Positions 9,470-17,936 of a stretch of DNA of 49,532 nt are shown here, in pieces; position 1 is the first letter of the stretch, and each line of letters opens with the position of its first letter. Below the pieces are notes generated by a model. The model was not told where the DNA came from, did no database searches, and saw only the letters and a program-made list of their open reading frames with translations. The stretch comes from Acidisphaera sp. S103 (GTDB lineage: Bacteria > Pseudomonadota > Alphaproteobacteria > Acetobacterales > Acetobacteraceae): NCBI RefSeq assembly GCF_009765975.1, contig NZ_LMUJ01000034.1, positions 50,916-100,447 on the forward strand, given 5' to 3'. The translations under genes were made by a program, and so were the position numbers.

Positions 9470-11854
9470 ATGACGACGATCACCACGAACAGTACCAAGG
9501 GCATTACCCTTTCCACCCTGGACACGACGATCGCCAGCGGGGTGTCGATTTCCAACACCAGCGGCAAGACCGTCGTTGACGGTGCCTCGCCGACGGCATG
9601 GACGCTGGTGAACTACGGGCGGATCATCGGCCAGAACAAGGACGCGGTCGCGCTATACAACGGTGGCTACGTCACCAATGCCGGCCCCGGCGTGATCAGC
9701 GACAAGCAGGCGGTCTACGTTAACGGCGCGGCCGGAACGGTGGTCAACGCCGGCAGCCTGATCGGGACAGTCTTTGGCGTCCATCTCGTCGAGGGCGGTT
9801 TGATCACCAATGCGACGGGCGGGCTGATCACCGGCGGCAGCCAAGGAGTATACGTCAATGGCACCGCCGCCGGCACGGTGGTGAATGCCGGCAGCATCGG
9901 CGGCGGGGTCTACCTCTACGGTGGCGGTCTGGTCACCAATGCCGACAACGCCGCGATCAACGGTGGACAGGGCGTCTACTTTGGCAACGGCGTCATCGGA
10001 GAAGTGAACAACGCTGGCAGCATCACGGCGACCTCGGGGTCTGGCATCAAGATCGAGGACAGCGGTTCGGTCACCAACAGCGTTTCCGGCGTGATCACGG
10101 GCCAGCAGAACGGCGTTGAGATCGCCAATGGCGCCGGAACGGTGGCCAACCTCGGTACCATTACGGCCGCCTCGGAGTACTACGGCGTCAAATTCCTCTC
10201 GGGGGGCTATGTCGGCAACGGCGGATCCGGCCTGATCAGCGGCACTGTCGGCGTCTATATCGCCGGCGGCGCCGGAACGGTCGTCAATGCCGGCTCGATC
10301 ATCGGCAGCGGTGGCACGGCGGTGGCCTTCGCCAGGACCACGGCCAACCGGCTGATCGTCGATCCTGGTGCAGTGTTCGGCGGCAGCGTCGTGGCGCAGG
10401 GCACCAGCAACGTACTGGAACTTGCCTCCGCTGCCAGCACCGGGACGATTGCCGGCATCGGCACCAGTTTCTCGGGTTTCGGCGCAGTCGAGGTCGACAC
10501 CGATGCGCGGTGGGTGGTGTCGGGTGCCGTCTCCGGCGGCACGATCGACATTGCCGCCGGCAGCGACCTGACGCTGACCGGTGCCGAGGCAGCCTCGGCA
10601 CCAGTCGATTTCACCGCCAACAGCGGCACGCTCGGCCTGGCCGATCCCACCGGCTTCGCCGCCACGGTGTTCGGCTTCCAGCCCGGCGATGCGATCGACT
10701 TCACCACCGTCAGCAGCAGCGGCAGCATCACCGCCGGAGTCAATGGCTCCAACGAACTCACGCTGACCAGCGGCGGCACGCTGCTGGCCGAGGTGCAACT
10801 CGATCCAGGCCAGAACTTCGCCGGCACCATCTTCACCGCAACACCCGACGGCAGCGGCGGTGATATCGTTACGACAACACTCTGCTTTTGCGCTGGCACG
10901 ATGATCGCCACACCAGCCGGCGAAACGCCAGTCGAGCAACTTGCCGTCGGAGACCAGGTCCTGACCGCGCATGGAACGGTTCGGCCGATTGTCTGGATCG
11001 GTGTCGGCCAGGTCCTGGCGACACGCGGCAAGCGTGGCGCCGCGACACCCGTCATCGTGCGGAGGAACGCCTTGGCCGACAACGTGCCGCACCGTGATCT
11101 GCACGTGACCAAAGGGCATTCGGTTTACCTGGATAGCGTGTTGATCCCAGTCGAATTTCTGGTCAACCACCGCTCTATTCTGTGGGATGACCAGGTTCAG
11201 ATGGTGTCGCTTTACCATATCGAACTTGAAGCCCACGATGTGCTTCTCGCCAATGGTGCCCCGCTCGAAAGTTATCGCGATGACGGTAACCGTTGGTTGT
11301 TTCAGAATGCCAATGCCGGTTGGGACCTAGCACCGAAAGAACATTATGCACCGGTCCTAACCGGCGGCCCCGTTGTCGATGAGGCCTGGCGCCGTCTCCT
11401 CGACCGCTCCGGCATCCGCAATGGCTTTCCCCTGACGGATGATCCCGATCTTCATCTGTTGGTGGATGGCATCCGACTGGATGCCGTGGAGCGGACGGCG
11501 ACAACGTACACCTTCAATTTGCTCAATATGCCTTCCACGATAAGGATCGTCTCGCGCGCCGCCGCGCCGCAGGAACTGGGTTTGGCTCGCGACCCGCGCA
11601 GCCTTGGCGTTGCCCTGCGGCGTATCGTTGTCCGGCGGGCCGCCCAACTCCGGATAATCGAAGCGGAAGACCCCCAGTTGACGCTCGGCTTTCACGCGTT
11701 CGAACCGGATAACGGCTTCCGTTGGACAGATGGTGATTCGGTTCTTCCGGTCGAATTGCTCAGTGATTTCGCCACACCCGCGATCTTGATCCTGGAACTC
11801 TGGAGCACGGCACGCTACATCGCCGACGGCGATGCAAACCAGCAGGCCGCGTAG
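9470..11854 (+). CDS. Beta-helix repeat protein with C-terminal Hint (hedgehog/intein) domain
   Basis: 794 aa from the ATG at 9470 (MTTITTNSTKG...). This start is preferred over the in-frame codon at 9398 because the extra residues look non-coding; no strong Shine-Dalgarno is visible. Residues about 20-300 contain imperfect repeats built on VVNAGSI / GGxVTNA / GVYVNG, typical of a secreted parallel beta-helix. A second glycine-rich stretch (about 300-465) follows, with motifs such as FGFQPGDAIDFTTVSSSG. From Cys472 a Hint_2-type domain begins: CFCAGTMIATPAGETPVEQL, DQVLTAHGTVRPIVWIG, HVTKGHSVYLDSVLIPVEFL. The first Cys and the TKGHSVY His are the residues expected for autoproteolysis. About 150 residues follow the core. 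This architecture is frequent in Acetobacteraceae; export is probably by a non-Sec route because no signal peptide is visible. Whether it self-cleaves is unknown. Confidence 0.85.
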   Translation: MTTITTNSTKGITLSTLDTTIASGVSISNTSGKTVVDGASPTAWTLVNYGRIIGQNKDAVALYNGGYVTNAGPGVISDKQAVYVNGAAGTVVNAGSLIGTVFGVHLVEGGLITNATGGLITGGSQGVYVNGTAAGTVVNAGSIGGGVYLYGGGLVTNADNAAINGGQGVYFGNGVIGEVNNAGSITATSGSGIKIEDSGSVTNSVSGVITGQQNGVEIANGAGTVANLGTITAASEYYGVKFLSGGYVGNGGSGLISGTVGVYIAGGAGTVVNAGSIIGSGGTAVAFARTTANRLIVDPGAVFGGSVVAQGTSNVLELASAASTGTIAGIGTSFSGFGAVEVDTDARWVVSGAVSGGTIDIAAGSDLTLTGAEAASAPVDFTANSGTLGLADPTGFAATVFGFQPGDAIDFTTVSSSGSITAGVNGSNELTLTSGGTLLAEVQLDPGQNFAGTIFTATPDGSGGDIVTTTLCFCAGTMIATPAGETPVEQLAVGDQVLTAHGTVRPIVWIGVGQVLATRGKRGAATPVIVRRNALADNVPHRDLHVTKGHSVYLDSVLIPVEFLVNHRSILWDDQVQMVSLYHIELEAHDVLLANGAPLESYRDDGNRWLFQNANAGWDLAPKEHYAPVLTGGPVVDEAWRRLLDRSGIRNGFPLTDDPDLHLLVDGIRLDAVERTATTYTFNLLNMPSTIRIVSRAAAPQELGLARDPRSLGVALRRIVVRRAAQLRIIEAEDPQLTLGFHAFEPDNGFRWTDGDSVLPVELLSDFATPAILILELWSTARYIADGDANQQAA

Positions 11855-11995
11855 CGGTTCGTTGCCAGTCTTTGGCGGTTTAGCTGACCAACCTCATGAC
11901 CTGCGTTTTCCGCCAACAGTGAACCGGTGTGACTGGAGTCTATTGGGCGCTGATATATCGGTGCTGGCGGCCCCTGCACGTTGGTGCATGCATCC

Positions 11996-12754
11996 ATGAT
12001 GCCGATTGTTCATCGCTCAAACGATCCACAGTGCCCTGCCCGGCCGCGGGGGTCCGGCAATCTGGAGAGACATTGGAAAAAGCGTGCCTCGTCCGACAGC
12101 CGTTACGCGCGACGTGTCCTGCGCATCTGCATAGGCCTCGCCATGGTTGCAGGCAGCATTACCGGCTGCGGCAGCGCGACACGCCCACCTGACGGCGATG
12201 CAACGAACAAATCAGCTACATCGGCCGATCCCGCTGCCATCGACACACCGCTGCAAGTGGCTCGCTTCAAGCGAATGGATATCCTTCGAAGAAACGACAA
12301 CACTGATGTGACCGCAGGGTATGCGCTTGGAGAGGGTGCTGACGCGATCATCGCCACCGTGCGCGTTCATGCCGTCGCCAGCGCTGGCCTTATCCCGCTG
12401 CTGGGGGGTAAGCGGGTAGCCGATTCATCCGCCTCGGCACAACCGCTGCAAGACGCCATCACGCAAGTGCGGCACTATTACCCTGACGCGGCCCTGCGCG
12501 ATGTTCATGCCGTGTATCTTGTCAAACGTGGTGTGTTGCAGAGCGGCCGAGCCGCGACGCTACGATATGAAGACCTGTTCGCCGGTCAACGGCAGAAGAT
12601 AGACCTCGACATCTACATGTTCTGCTGTGTTGACGATGGAATGGTTTACGAGTTCCGCATTCGGCACGCGGCGGACAACAATGCGGCGTGGGCTGCGATC
12701 CCGTTCCTGCAGGCACTGGACTGGTCGGTCCCGTCCCGCCCCGATGATCGGTAG
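11996..12754 (+). CDS. Putative lipoprotein of unknown function
   Basis: About 252 aa from the ATG at 11996; a TTG at 11981 and a GTG at 11984 are also in frame. A hydrophobic segment (VLRICIGLAMVAG) ends in SITGC, where ITG-C fits the lipobox, so the mature protein would begin at about Cys58. The n-region before it (about 40 residues) is unusually long, and no in-frame start codon lies closer to the hydrophobic core, so the true start is uncertain. The mature part (YALGEGADAIIATVRVHAVA, ... HYYPDAALRDVHAVYLVKRG, ... DLDIYMFCCVDDGMVYEFRI) is soluble and of mixed composition. I do not recognise the family. The gene stands alone between the Hint protein and thiM, and its only inferred property is membrane anchoring in the periplasm. 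Confidence 0.6.
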   Translation: MMPIVHRSNDPQCPARPRGSGNLERHWKKRASSDSRYARRVLRICIGLAMVAGSITGCGSATRPPDGDATNKSATSADPAAIDTPLQVARFKRMDILRRNDNTDVTAGYALGEGADAIIATVRVHAVASAGLIPLLGGKRVADSSASAQPLQDAITQVRHYYPDAALRDVHAVYLVKRGVLQSGRAATLRYEDLFAGQRQKIDLDIYMFCCVDDGMVYEFRIRHAADNNAAWAAIPFLQALDWSVPSRPDDR

Positions 12755-13016
12755 CCGGAAGCTAACCCCACGCCGGCCATGGCTGAAAGTTCACGCCTGA
12801 AAATTACGGGCGGACGGATTCGCTGAGGAGCGAGATCGGACCTGCTGGCCCCTCGACAACAATGCGGCGGCGGCACGTCCCGAGGGAGTGCGCCACATCC
12901 GGCCGTCAATGCATTGGAAGATCGAGACATGACGGCACGACGCGCCCGGGCAGGTGCAGACGTCCATCATCTGCCCACAACCAAGCGGTTCTCGCAGAAA
13001 AAACCTGAACCCGGGA

Positions 13017-13844
13017 TCATTTCGCCTCCGATCGGCCGAGTGCACCAACGCCGGTGCGAAGCCGCTCGTGATCGAGTGCGGCCAAGGCGTCGAGAAACGC
13101 CACCATCATGGAGCCTGGCCCCCGCGCGGTCAGCGCCGCCATCTCGCCGGCGATCCCCGTTATCGCCAGCGCATGTGACACGCCGGCCAGTGCCGAGCCG
13201 CCGAGGGCCATACACGCGCCGGCGATCGCGGTCGCAGCGCAGCCCATGCCGGTGACACGGGTCATCAGTTCGTGGCCGTTATGCAGCGTCAGCACATGTG
13301 CGCCGTCGGTGATGTAGTCGACCGCGCCGGTGACAGCGACAACGGCACCCGCGGTGCCGGCAAGACGACGCGCCGCCGCGACCGCCGCTTCAGACTGCGC
13401 GCCGCTATCCACGCCACGACCGCCACCGGCCTCACCGGCGAGCGCCAGTATCTCGGACGCGTTGCCACGGATCGCCGTCGGCCGCAGGCGGCACAGGTCC
13501 TGGGCGAACCGCGTACGCCGCTGTATCGCACCGGCCCCCACCGGGTCGAGCACCCAAGGCTTGCCGGCCGCCGCCGCCGAAACCACCGCTACACGCATGA
13601 CCGCGGCCCGTTCAGGCGACAGCATGCCGAGGTTAATGACGACCGCGTCGGCCGACGCAGCGAAATCGGCGACCTCGTCCGCTCCCTCGGCCATCGCCGG
13701 GGCGGCACCCAGTGCCAGCAGCGCATTGGCAGTGAAATTGGCCACCACGGCGTTCGTCAGGTTGTGCACCAACGGCCGCCGGCTGCGCAGTAGCGCCAGT
13801 GTCGCGGCCAGGGAGGCGGGCGTTATGAAAGCAGGCATTGTCAT
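13017..13844 (-). CDS. thiM: Hydroxyethylthiazole kinase
   Basis: 275 aa. Phosphorylates 4-methyl-5-(2-hydroxyethyl)thiazole with ATP in the thiamine salvage pathway, in the cytoplasm. Family landmarks: RPLVHNLTNAVVANFTANAL near the N-terminus (thiazole site), LGAAPAMAEG, the WVLDPVGAGA loop, RGNASEILALAG, and VTGMGCAATAIAGA, whose Gly-x-Gly-Cys anion hole lies near the catalytic cysteine. Length is normal (260-275). It is monocistronic here, convergent with the lipoprotein gene and divergent from the OsmC gene; thiE and thiD are not in the window. I looked for a TPP riboswitch upstream and did not find a convincing one. Confidence 0.92.
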   Translation of the reverse strand: MTMPAFITPASLAATLALLRSRRPLVHNLTNAVVANFTANALLALGAAPAMAEGADEVADFAASADAVVINLGMLSPERAAVMRVAVVSAAAAGKPWVLDPVGAGAIQRRTRFAQDLCRLRPTAIRGNASEILALAGEAGGGRGVDSGAQSEAAVAAARRLAGTAGAVVAVTGAVDYITDGAHVLTLHNGHELMTRVTGMGCAATAIAGACMALGGSALAGVSHALAITGIAGEMAALTARGPGSMMVAFLDALAALDHERLRTGVGALGRSEAK

Positions 13845-14075
13845 GCGTCGCGAGTCCGGTCAGGCGGATCTAGTCTAGCGCGTCTCAAGCGCCCGGATAA
13901 GCCTGCCACGCCGCGGAGGCATCGCGCACTGCCCTCGGATCGCCAGCAATCCTCGGCAGCGGTGGCGCCATGCCGAGTTGCGGCGCGCGGCCCTTGCACC
14001 CGCGCCGCCACCCGGTAGTCTGTCGTTTCAGCGCCAACCATCGTCCCGGACCCGGTGCGATACAGGAGAATTCGC

Positions 14076-14492
14076 ATGGCAGCCGCCGATCCCCGCGTCA
14101 TCGCCCGCACCACCGGCCAGCCCGGCCGCTTCCTGGTGAGCGCCCGCAACGTCCACACCGTCGGCGACGCCACCGCCGCCCGCGGCGGCACCGGCGAGGC
14201 GTTCGTCGCCGCCGAGTTCATGCTGTCCGCCCTGGCCACCTGCGGCCTCGCCATCGTCACCGACGAAGCCCGCAAGCTCGGCGACAAGGTGACCGCGACG
14301 ACGATCGACACCACCTACACCGTCGATCCGCAGGACAGCACCCGCTTCAGCCGCGTCGCCATGCAGTTCCGCTTCGCCGGCATCGGCCAGGCCGAGGCCG
14401 ACGCGCTGGTGCACGCCTTCACCAGCCGCTGCCCGATCTACAACACCATCGCCCGCACCACGCCCACCGAGGTCTGGGGCGAGACGGCCTGA
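14076..14492 (+). CDS. OsmC-family protein
   Basis: 138 aa from the ATG at 14076, preceded by a good ribosome binding site (ACAGGAG, 8 bases upstream). OsmC/Ohr proteins are small cytoplasmic thiol peroxidases that reduce organic hydroperoxides. Two cysteines are placed as the family requires: Cys56 in SALATCGLAIV and Cys119 in FTSRCPIYNT. The N-terminal part (FLVSARNVHTVGDATAARGG) fits the OsmC beta-sheet. Its stop overlaps the start of the flavin monooxygenase by one base (TGATG), so the two are translationally coupled, suggesting the OsmC protein protects or assists the oxygenase. The subfamily (OsmC versus Ohr versus YhfA) is not resolved. Confidence 0.85.
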   Translation: MAAADPRVIARTTGQPGRFLVSARNVHTVGDATAARGGTGEAFVAAEFMLSALATCGLAIVTDEARKLGDKVTATTIDTTYTVDPQDSTRFSRVAMQFRFAGIGQAEADALVHAFTSRCPIYNTIARTTPTEVWGETA

Positions 14493-15805
14493 TGCATCTC
14501 GCCGCGTTCGTCAGCGCCGGCCCGGTGTCCGGCAGCCATGGCGGCTGGCGCTATCCAGGGGCGGACCACGACATCACCTCGCTGGGCTACTACACCCGCC
14601 TGGCCCGCACCCTGGAAGACGGCTGCTTCGATTTCGTCTTCATGGCCGACATCCTGGCCGTCCCCGACCGGCTGCACGACAGCATGGACAGCCAGTTGCG
14701 CTACGGCGCGCTGGGCTCGCTGCGCCTCGACCCGATGATCGTGCTGGCGGCGATGTGCGGCGCGACCCGCCATGTCGGCCTGGCCTGCACCATCTCCACC
14801 ACCTATTTCGAGCCGTTCGCGGTGGCGCGCGCGATGGCGACGCTGGATCACCTCAGCGGTGGCCGCGCGGCCTGGAACATCGTGACCTCGTTCCAGGATT
14901 CCGAGGCCCGCAACTTCGGCCGAACCCAGCAATTCGCGCGCGAGGAACGCTACGACCGCGCCGACGAATTCCTGGAAGTCACGTGCAAGCTGTGGGATTC
15001 GTGGGCCGACGATGCGCTGGTGCGCGATCCGGCGGCGCCGCTGTTCGCCGATCCGGCGAAGGTGCGCCGCATCAACCATGACGGCCGCTGGTTCAAGGTG
15101 CGCGGCCCGCTGAACGTCAGCCGCTCGCCGCAGGGGCGCCCGGTGCTGCTGCAGGCCGGCGCGTCCGACCGCGGCAAGGATTTCGCCGCGCGCTGGGCCG
15201 AGGTGGTGTTCGTTACCCACGCCGCCCCCGAACCCGCCGCCGCCTTTCGCCACGATCTGCGTGCTCGTGCTGAACGCTTTGGCCGCAATCCCGACGACAT
15301 CAAGGTGATGCCCGGCATCGTCCCCGTGGTCGCCGAGACCCGCACGATGGCCGAGGACCGCCGCGCGCTGCTGGAAAGCCTGGCCCACCCGACAGCCGGG
15401 CTGTCGACGCTGTCGTATCACCTGGACATCGACCTGTCGGAATTCCCCCAGGACGAGATGCTGCCGGAGATGGACGTCCCCGGCGTGCAAGGCCACTACC
15501 GCGAGGTCGCCGAACTCACCCGCCGCAGCGGCATTCCGCTGGGTGAACTGGGCCGCCGCTACGGCGTGGGCCGCACGGCCGCGGGCTTCACAGGTTCGCC
15601 GACGGATGTCGTCGATAATATGGAGAAATGGCTGGCAGCGGGGGCGTGCGACGGGTTCATGATCCAGACGCCGTATATGCCGGGGGGACTGGACGATGTT
15701 GCGCGGCTGGTGGTGCCGGAGTTGCAGCGGCGGGCGTTGTTCCGCCGGGGATATGAGGGGACGACGCTGCGGGATAATCTGGGGCTGACGCGGCCGGCGG
15801 CTTGA
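14492..15805 (+). CDS. FMN-dependent monooxygenase of the NtaA/SnaA/DszA family
   Basis: 437 aa, luciferase-like TIM barrel. It begins MHLAAFVSAGPVSGSHGGWR and contains LARTLEDGCFDFVFMADILA, VGLACTISTTYFEPFAVARA, DHLSGGRAAWNIVTSFQDSE, PVLLQAGASDRGKDFAARWA and the C-terminal GSPTDVVDNMEKWLAAGACD. These segments are diagnostic of the nitrilotriacetate monooxygenase component A group, which uses FMNH2 supplied by a separate reductase to oxidise chelators, alkylsulfides or thioethers. No flavin reductase gene is adjacent. The start overlaps the OsmC stop. The stop codon itself lies inside a 15-bp tandem repeat. The substrate cannot be told from sequence. Confidence 0.88.
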   Translation: MHLAAFVSAGPVSGSHGGWRYPGADHDITSLGYYTRLARTLEDGCFDFVFMADILAVPDRLHDSMDSQLRYGALGSLRLDPMIVLAAMCGATRHVGLACTISTTYFEPFAVARAMATLDHLSGGRAAWNIVTSFQDSEARNFGRTQQFAREERYDRADEFLEVTCKLWDSWADDALVRDPAAPLFADPAKVRRINHDGRWFKVRGPLNVSRSPQGRPVLLQAGASDRGKDFAARWAEVVFVTHAAPEPAAAFRHDLRARAERFGRNPDDIKVMPGIVPVVAETRTMAEDRRALLESLAHPTAGLSTLSYHLDIDLSEFPQDEMLPEMDVPGVQGHYREVAELTRRSGIPLGELGRRYGVGRTAAGFTGSPTDVVDNMEKWLAAGACDGFMIQTPYMPGGLDDVARLVVPELQRRALFRRGYEGTTLRDNLGLTRPAA

Positions 15806-15834
15806 GGGGCGGCGGCTTGAGGGGCGGCGGCTTG
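15796..15834. repeat. 15-bp tandem repeat, 2.6 copies
   Basis: The unit GGCGGCTTGAGGGGC occurs at 15796-15810 and 15811-15825, with a partial copy at 15826-15834. The first copy contains the TGA stop of the monooxygenase gene, so the repeat has grown from the 3' end of the coding sequence, probably by replication slippage. Confidence 0.9.
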
Positions 15835-16084
15835 TCATGCCTCCGTAGGGGATCTTGACGGGGGCGAACCGACCGCCTGTTTTCTCTCCGATCCAAAATG
15901 GTCTTTCCCGACCACGGCCAGAATGATCGAGATTGGCCAGAAGCGGACTACCGACTATAGAACAGGTGCCCGCAAAAAGCGGAGTCCTGCCGACGCCTGT
16001 TATGCCCCCATCGGTCGGGGCTGAGGAGTGGCGCCATTCCAATCATTGTGCTAAATTGACGAGGCAACGATTCGAGGTTTGGTT

Positions 16085-16396
16085 ATGGCTAAAGGTGACG
16101 GGGTTGGCTTGGCAAGTGCACGCTATTTGGCGATGCGGGCAGTGATCGGCTCGCAAGAGGGCCAAGCAGCTATATTGAAGGCCATAGCTGACGGCCACCC
16201 ACCGCTGTGTGGGGTGGACCCGCTGCTCACGCAGATCATTGTCGATTATGCCAAGGGCGACGACCAAATGTTGATGAGCGCAGGATCTATCGTCGCCGAG
16301 CATCTCGTTGCGAGAGGTTACGTAAAGGGTGCGATCAGAGGATGCCCCACCGGCTGCACGGCCGGGACCGGCTCATCTTTCGCGCTACCGACCTGA
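16085..16396 (+). CDS. Unknown small protein preceding a DUF2971 gene
   Basis: 103 aa from the ATG at 16085, with GAGG 7 bases upstream; a TTG at 16079 is also in frame. Sequence landmarks: LASARYLAMRAVIGSQEGQA, AAILKAIADGHPPLCGVDPL, YAKGDDQMLMSAGSIVAEHL. It is mostly helical by eye and has no signal peptide or membrane segment. I do not recognise the family. Its stop lies 12 bases before the DUF2971 start and the shared GAGG motif sits at the junction, so the two genes look like an operon. Base composition is lower in GC than in neighbouring genes, consistent with recent acquisition. Partner or immunity protein are possible roles but are speculation. Confidence 0.6.
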   Translation: MAKGDGVGLASARYLAMRAVIGSQEGQAAILKAIADGHPPLCGVDPLLTQIIVDYAKGDDQMLMSAGSIVAEHLVARGYVKGAIRGCPTGCTAGTGSSFALPT

Positions 16397-16408
16397 GGTA
16401 TTTGGCGA

Positions 16409-17155
16409 ATGCCTCATGAGATGACCGCCAACGTGTTCGACTTGGACATGGACACGAAGATCTACAGGGTCTTTCCCTTGGTTCGAGTCCTAGACCTTTT
16501 TGAAAACAGCAGAAATGTCCTTGTCAGGCCGAAACTTTGGGACGACCCGTTCGAGAATTTCTTCCTTAGCGCTCAGGCTTTCAGTGGAACTAGCCCAATA
16601 GATATAAATGGTATCAAGGAAAGCTGGTACGGACAATGTTGGACAACGCTCGCAGAAAGTGACGCGATGTGGCGGATTTACAGCCCAAGCAAGGAGGGGG
16701 TATGCGTAGGGACTACCGTTGGAAAGCTCTTCGGCAGCTTTTATGACGAAACCAGCTCGACATCTGCTTTGAAAATGTTCATCGGTCGAGTTGTCTATAA
16801 GGAGAAGAATGATACCGTTTCCATGGCCAAAGATCTTAGTTTTATGGATCTGGCTGGCGGAGGAACTAACAATCGCTTTGCCCGCACACTGCTGGTGAAA
16901 AGGTCGGAATTTGAGCACGAGCGCGAGGTTCGCATCCTGTTCTGTGATGTGGACAAGGAGCACCTTGGTGATGACACCGTATCCTTTGACTTCAATGCAG
17001 CTAACCTGATCGAAAGCGTTTTGTTCGATCCTCGCCTGGACATGCGGATAGTAGCTGCGCTTAGCTCGGTGATTGCGAATTTTGGCTACACGAATGATAT
17101 TGATAGATCTCATCTCTACGATGCGCCTCGGCTGATCATCAACTTGAATCGATGA
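16409..17155 (+). CDS. DUF2971 domain protein
   Basis: 248 aa from the ATG at 16409; alternative in-frame starts are at 16421 and 16448. It matches the DUF2971 pattern: IYRVFPLVRVLDLFENS, then LVRPKLWDDPFENFF (residues about 38-52), then YGQCWTTLAESDAMWRIYSP (about 74-92), and a basic/acidic C-terminal core RSEFEHEREVRILFC. DUF2971 proteins have no established biochemical function; they are often seen in accessory or defence-rich regions. GC content is clearly lower than in flanking genes (AT-rich codons such as AAA, GAT, TTT are frequent), so this is likely a transferred gene. It is co-oriented and probably co-transcribed with the 103-aa gene upstream. The region past its stop abuts the truncated vapC. 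Confidence 0.78.
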   Translation: MPHEMTANVFDLDMDTKIYRVFPLVRVLDLFENSRNVLVRPKLWDDPFENFFLSAQAFSGTSPIDINGIKESWYGQCWTTLAESDAMWRIYSPSKEGVCVGTTVGKLFGSFYDETSSTSALKMFIGRVVYKEKNDTVSMAKDLSFMDLAGGGTNNRFARTLLVKRSEFEHEREVRILFCDVDKEHLGDDTVSFDFNAANLIESVLFDPRLDMRIVAALSSVIANFGYTNDIDRSHLYDAPRLIINLNR

Positions 17156-17296
17156 AGTCCCCAGCCTTGGATCAAGCTGACAATTAGCAGGCCAGACGTA
17201 ATCAAGACCGACTCGAGAGCGCTGGATGCGGTTGGAAATCGAATGCTTCAAATAAAATAGCCACCCGCGTATTTGTCTTTCGAGGCAGGGAGCGGA

Positions 17297-17506
17297 CTAG
17301 TCAGCTATGTCCACCGTCGACAACAACGCACGCGTATCCGCCCACGTCATCCGCATCTTACGCCGAGCGACATTGGTCAGTTCGTTCAGCACCTGCACGC
17401 TGATCACACCGTCCTCGCGGACGATCGCCTCCGCGCGGTCAGCCTTCACCGGATCGCCGGACGCGAGATAAACCAGAACGTTGGTATCGAAGACCCTACC
17501 GGGCAT
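17297..17506 (-). pseudogene. vapC: PIN-domain toxin of VapC type, C-terminally truncated
   Basis: Begins MPGRVFDTNVLVYLASGDPV (start 17506), giving about 69 aa, whereas VapC proteins run about 130-140. The first PIN acidic residue is present (FDTNVLVYL) and so is the second conserved region (ISVQVLNELTNVARRK, with the Glu). The reading frame then stops after TVDIAD, and the DNA beyond does not encode the missing half with its third and fourth acidic residues. The gene overlaps the 3' end of the antitoxin gene (ATG inside the last codons of vapB), the usual vapBC arrangement. A toxin lacking half the metal site should not cleave RNA. The truncation lies next to the low-GC DUF2971 island, suggesting that acquisition of the island removed the 3' end. 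Confidence 0.75.
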
Positions 17507-17726
17507 TCGCCTCGTCGCGGTCAAACTTGAAATCGGCCGGCAGGCGGCCCCGGAACGCCCGAAGCCGCTTCAGCAAGTCCTCGCGGTTCGGTTTGCGCGC
17601 AACAACCAGTTCCCGAGCGTCGGCAATATGGATGTCGATCTCATCGCCTTCCTTAAGCTCGAGCACCTCGACCACGGCAGCGGGAATGCGAACAGCCAGG
17701 CTATTGCCCCATTTGGCAACCCGCAT
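17496..17726 (-). CDS. vapB: AbrB/MazE-type antitoxin
   Basis: 76 aa from the ATG at 17726, which has an AGGGG ribosome binding site about 5 bases upstream; the ATG at 17738 would add 4 residues. The SpoVT/AbrB swapped-hairpin DNA-binding domain is clear: MRVAKWGNSLAVRIPAAVVE, ELKEGDEIDIHIADARELVV. The C-terminal tail (LLKRLRAFRGRLPADFKFDR) is the toxin-binding region. Such proteins bind and neutralise PIN toxins and repress their own operon. The toxin gene that overlaps its end is truncated, so the antitoxin may now be free-standing or may act against a VapC encoded elsewhere. Confidence 0.85.
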   Translation of the reverse strand: MRVAKWGNSLAVRIPAAVVEVLELKEGDEIDIHIADARELVVARKPNREDLLKRLRAFRGRLPADFKFDRDEANAR

Positions 17727-17936
17727 AACACCCCTCATAGATATACGTTCTCCAGCACGTCTATCCCACGAGAACGCCAAGTCAACGGCAAACCCGCCAT
17801 CCGGCCCGTTGCACCAACCAGCGCCGCACCCCATACCGTATGCAGCCTGCGTCCCTCCGCCATGCAGGCAGCGCTGGCGCCGGCGGGGATCGCATCGCGT
17901 CGCGGCAGACCGCAACGCCAACACGGGTACCATCAG

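Noticed and set aside
9653..11236. 527-codon open frame on the minus strand over the Hint gene
   Set aside because: Antisense shadow rich in Asp/Gly/Ala/Arg without family resemblance; the plus frame carries the Hint domain.
11872..11916. TTGGCGG ... CCGCCAA inverted repeat after the Hint gene as a terminator
   Set aside because: The loop would be about 31 bases and no T-run follows.
13845..14075. Possible TPP riboswitch upstream of thiM
   Set aside because: A TGAGA and a CCTGACCGG string occur, but spacing and the conserved ACCTGATCTGG...GCGAAGGGA core are absent.
14438..16042. 534-codon minus frame opposite the flavin monooxygenase
   Set aside because: His/Arg/Gln/Gly-rich shadow; the plus frame is a clear FMN-dependent monooxygenase.
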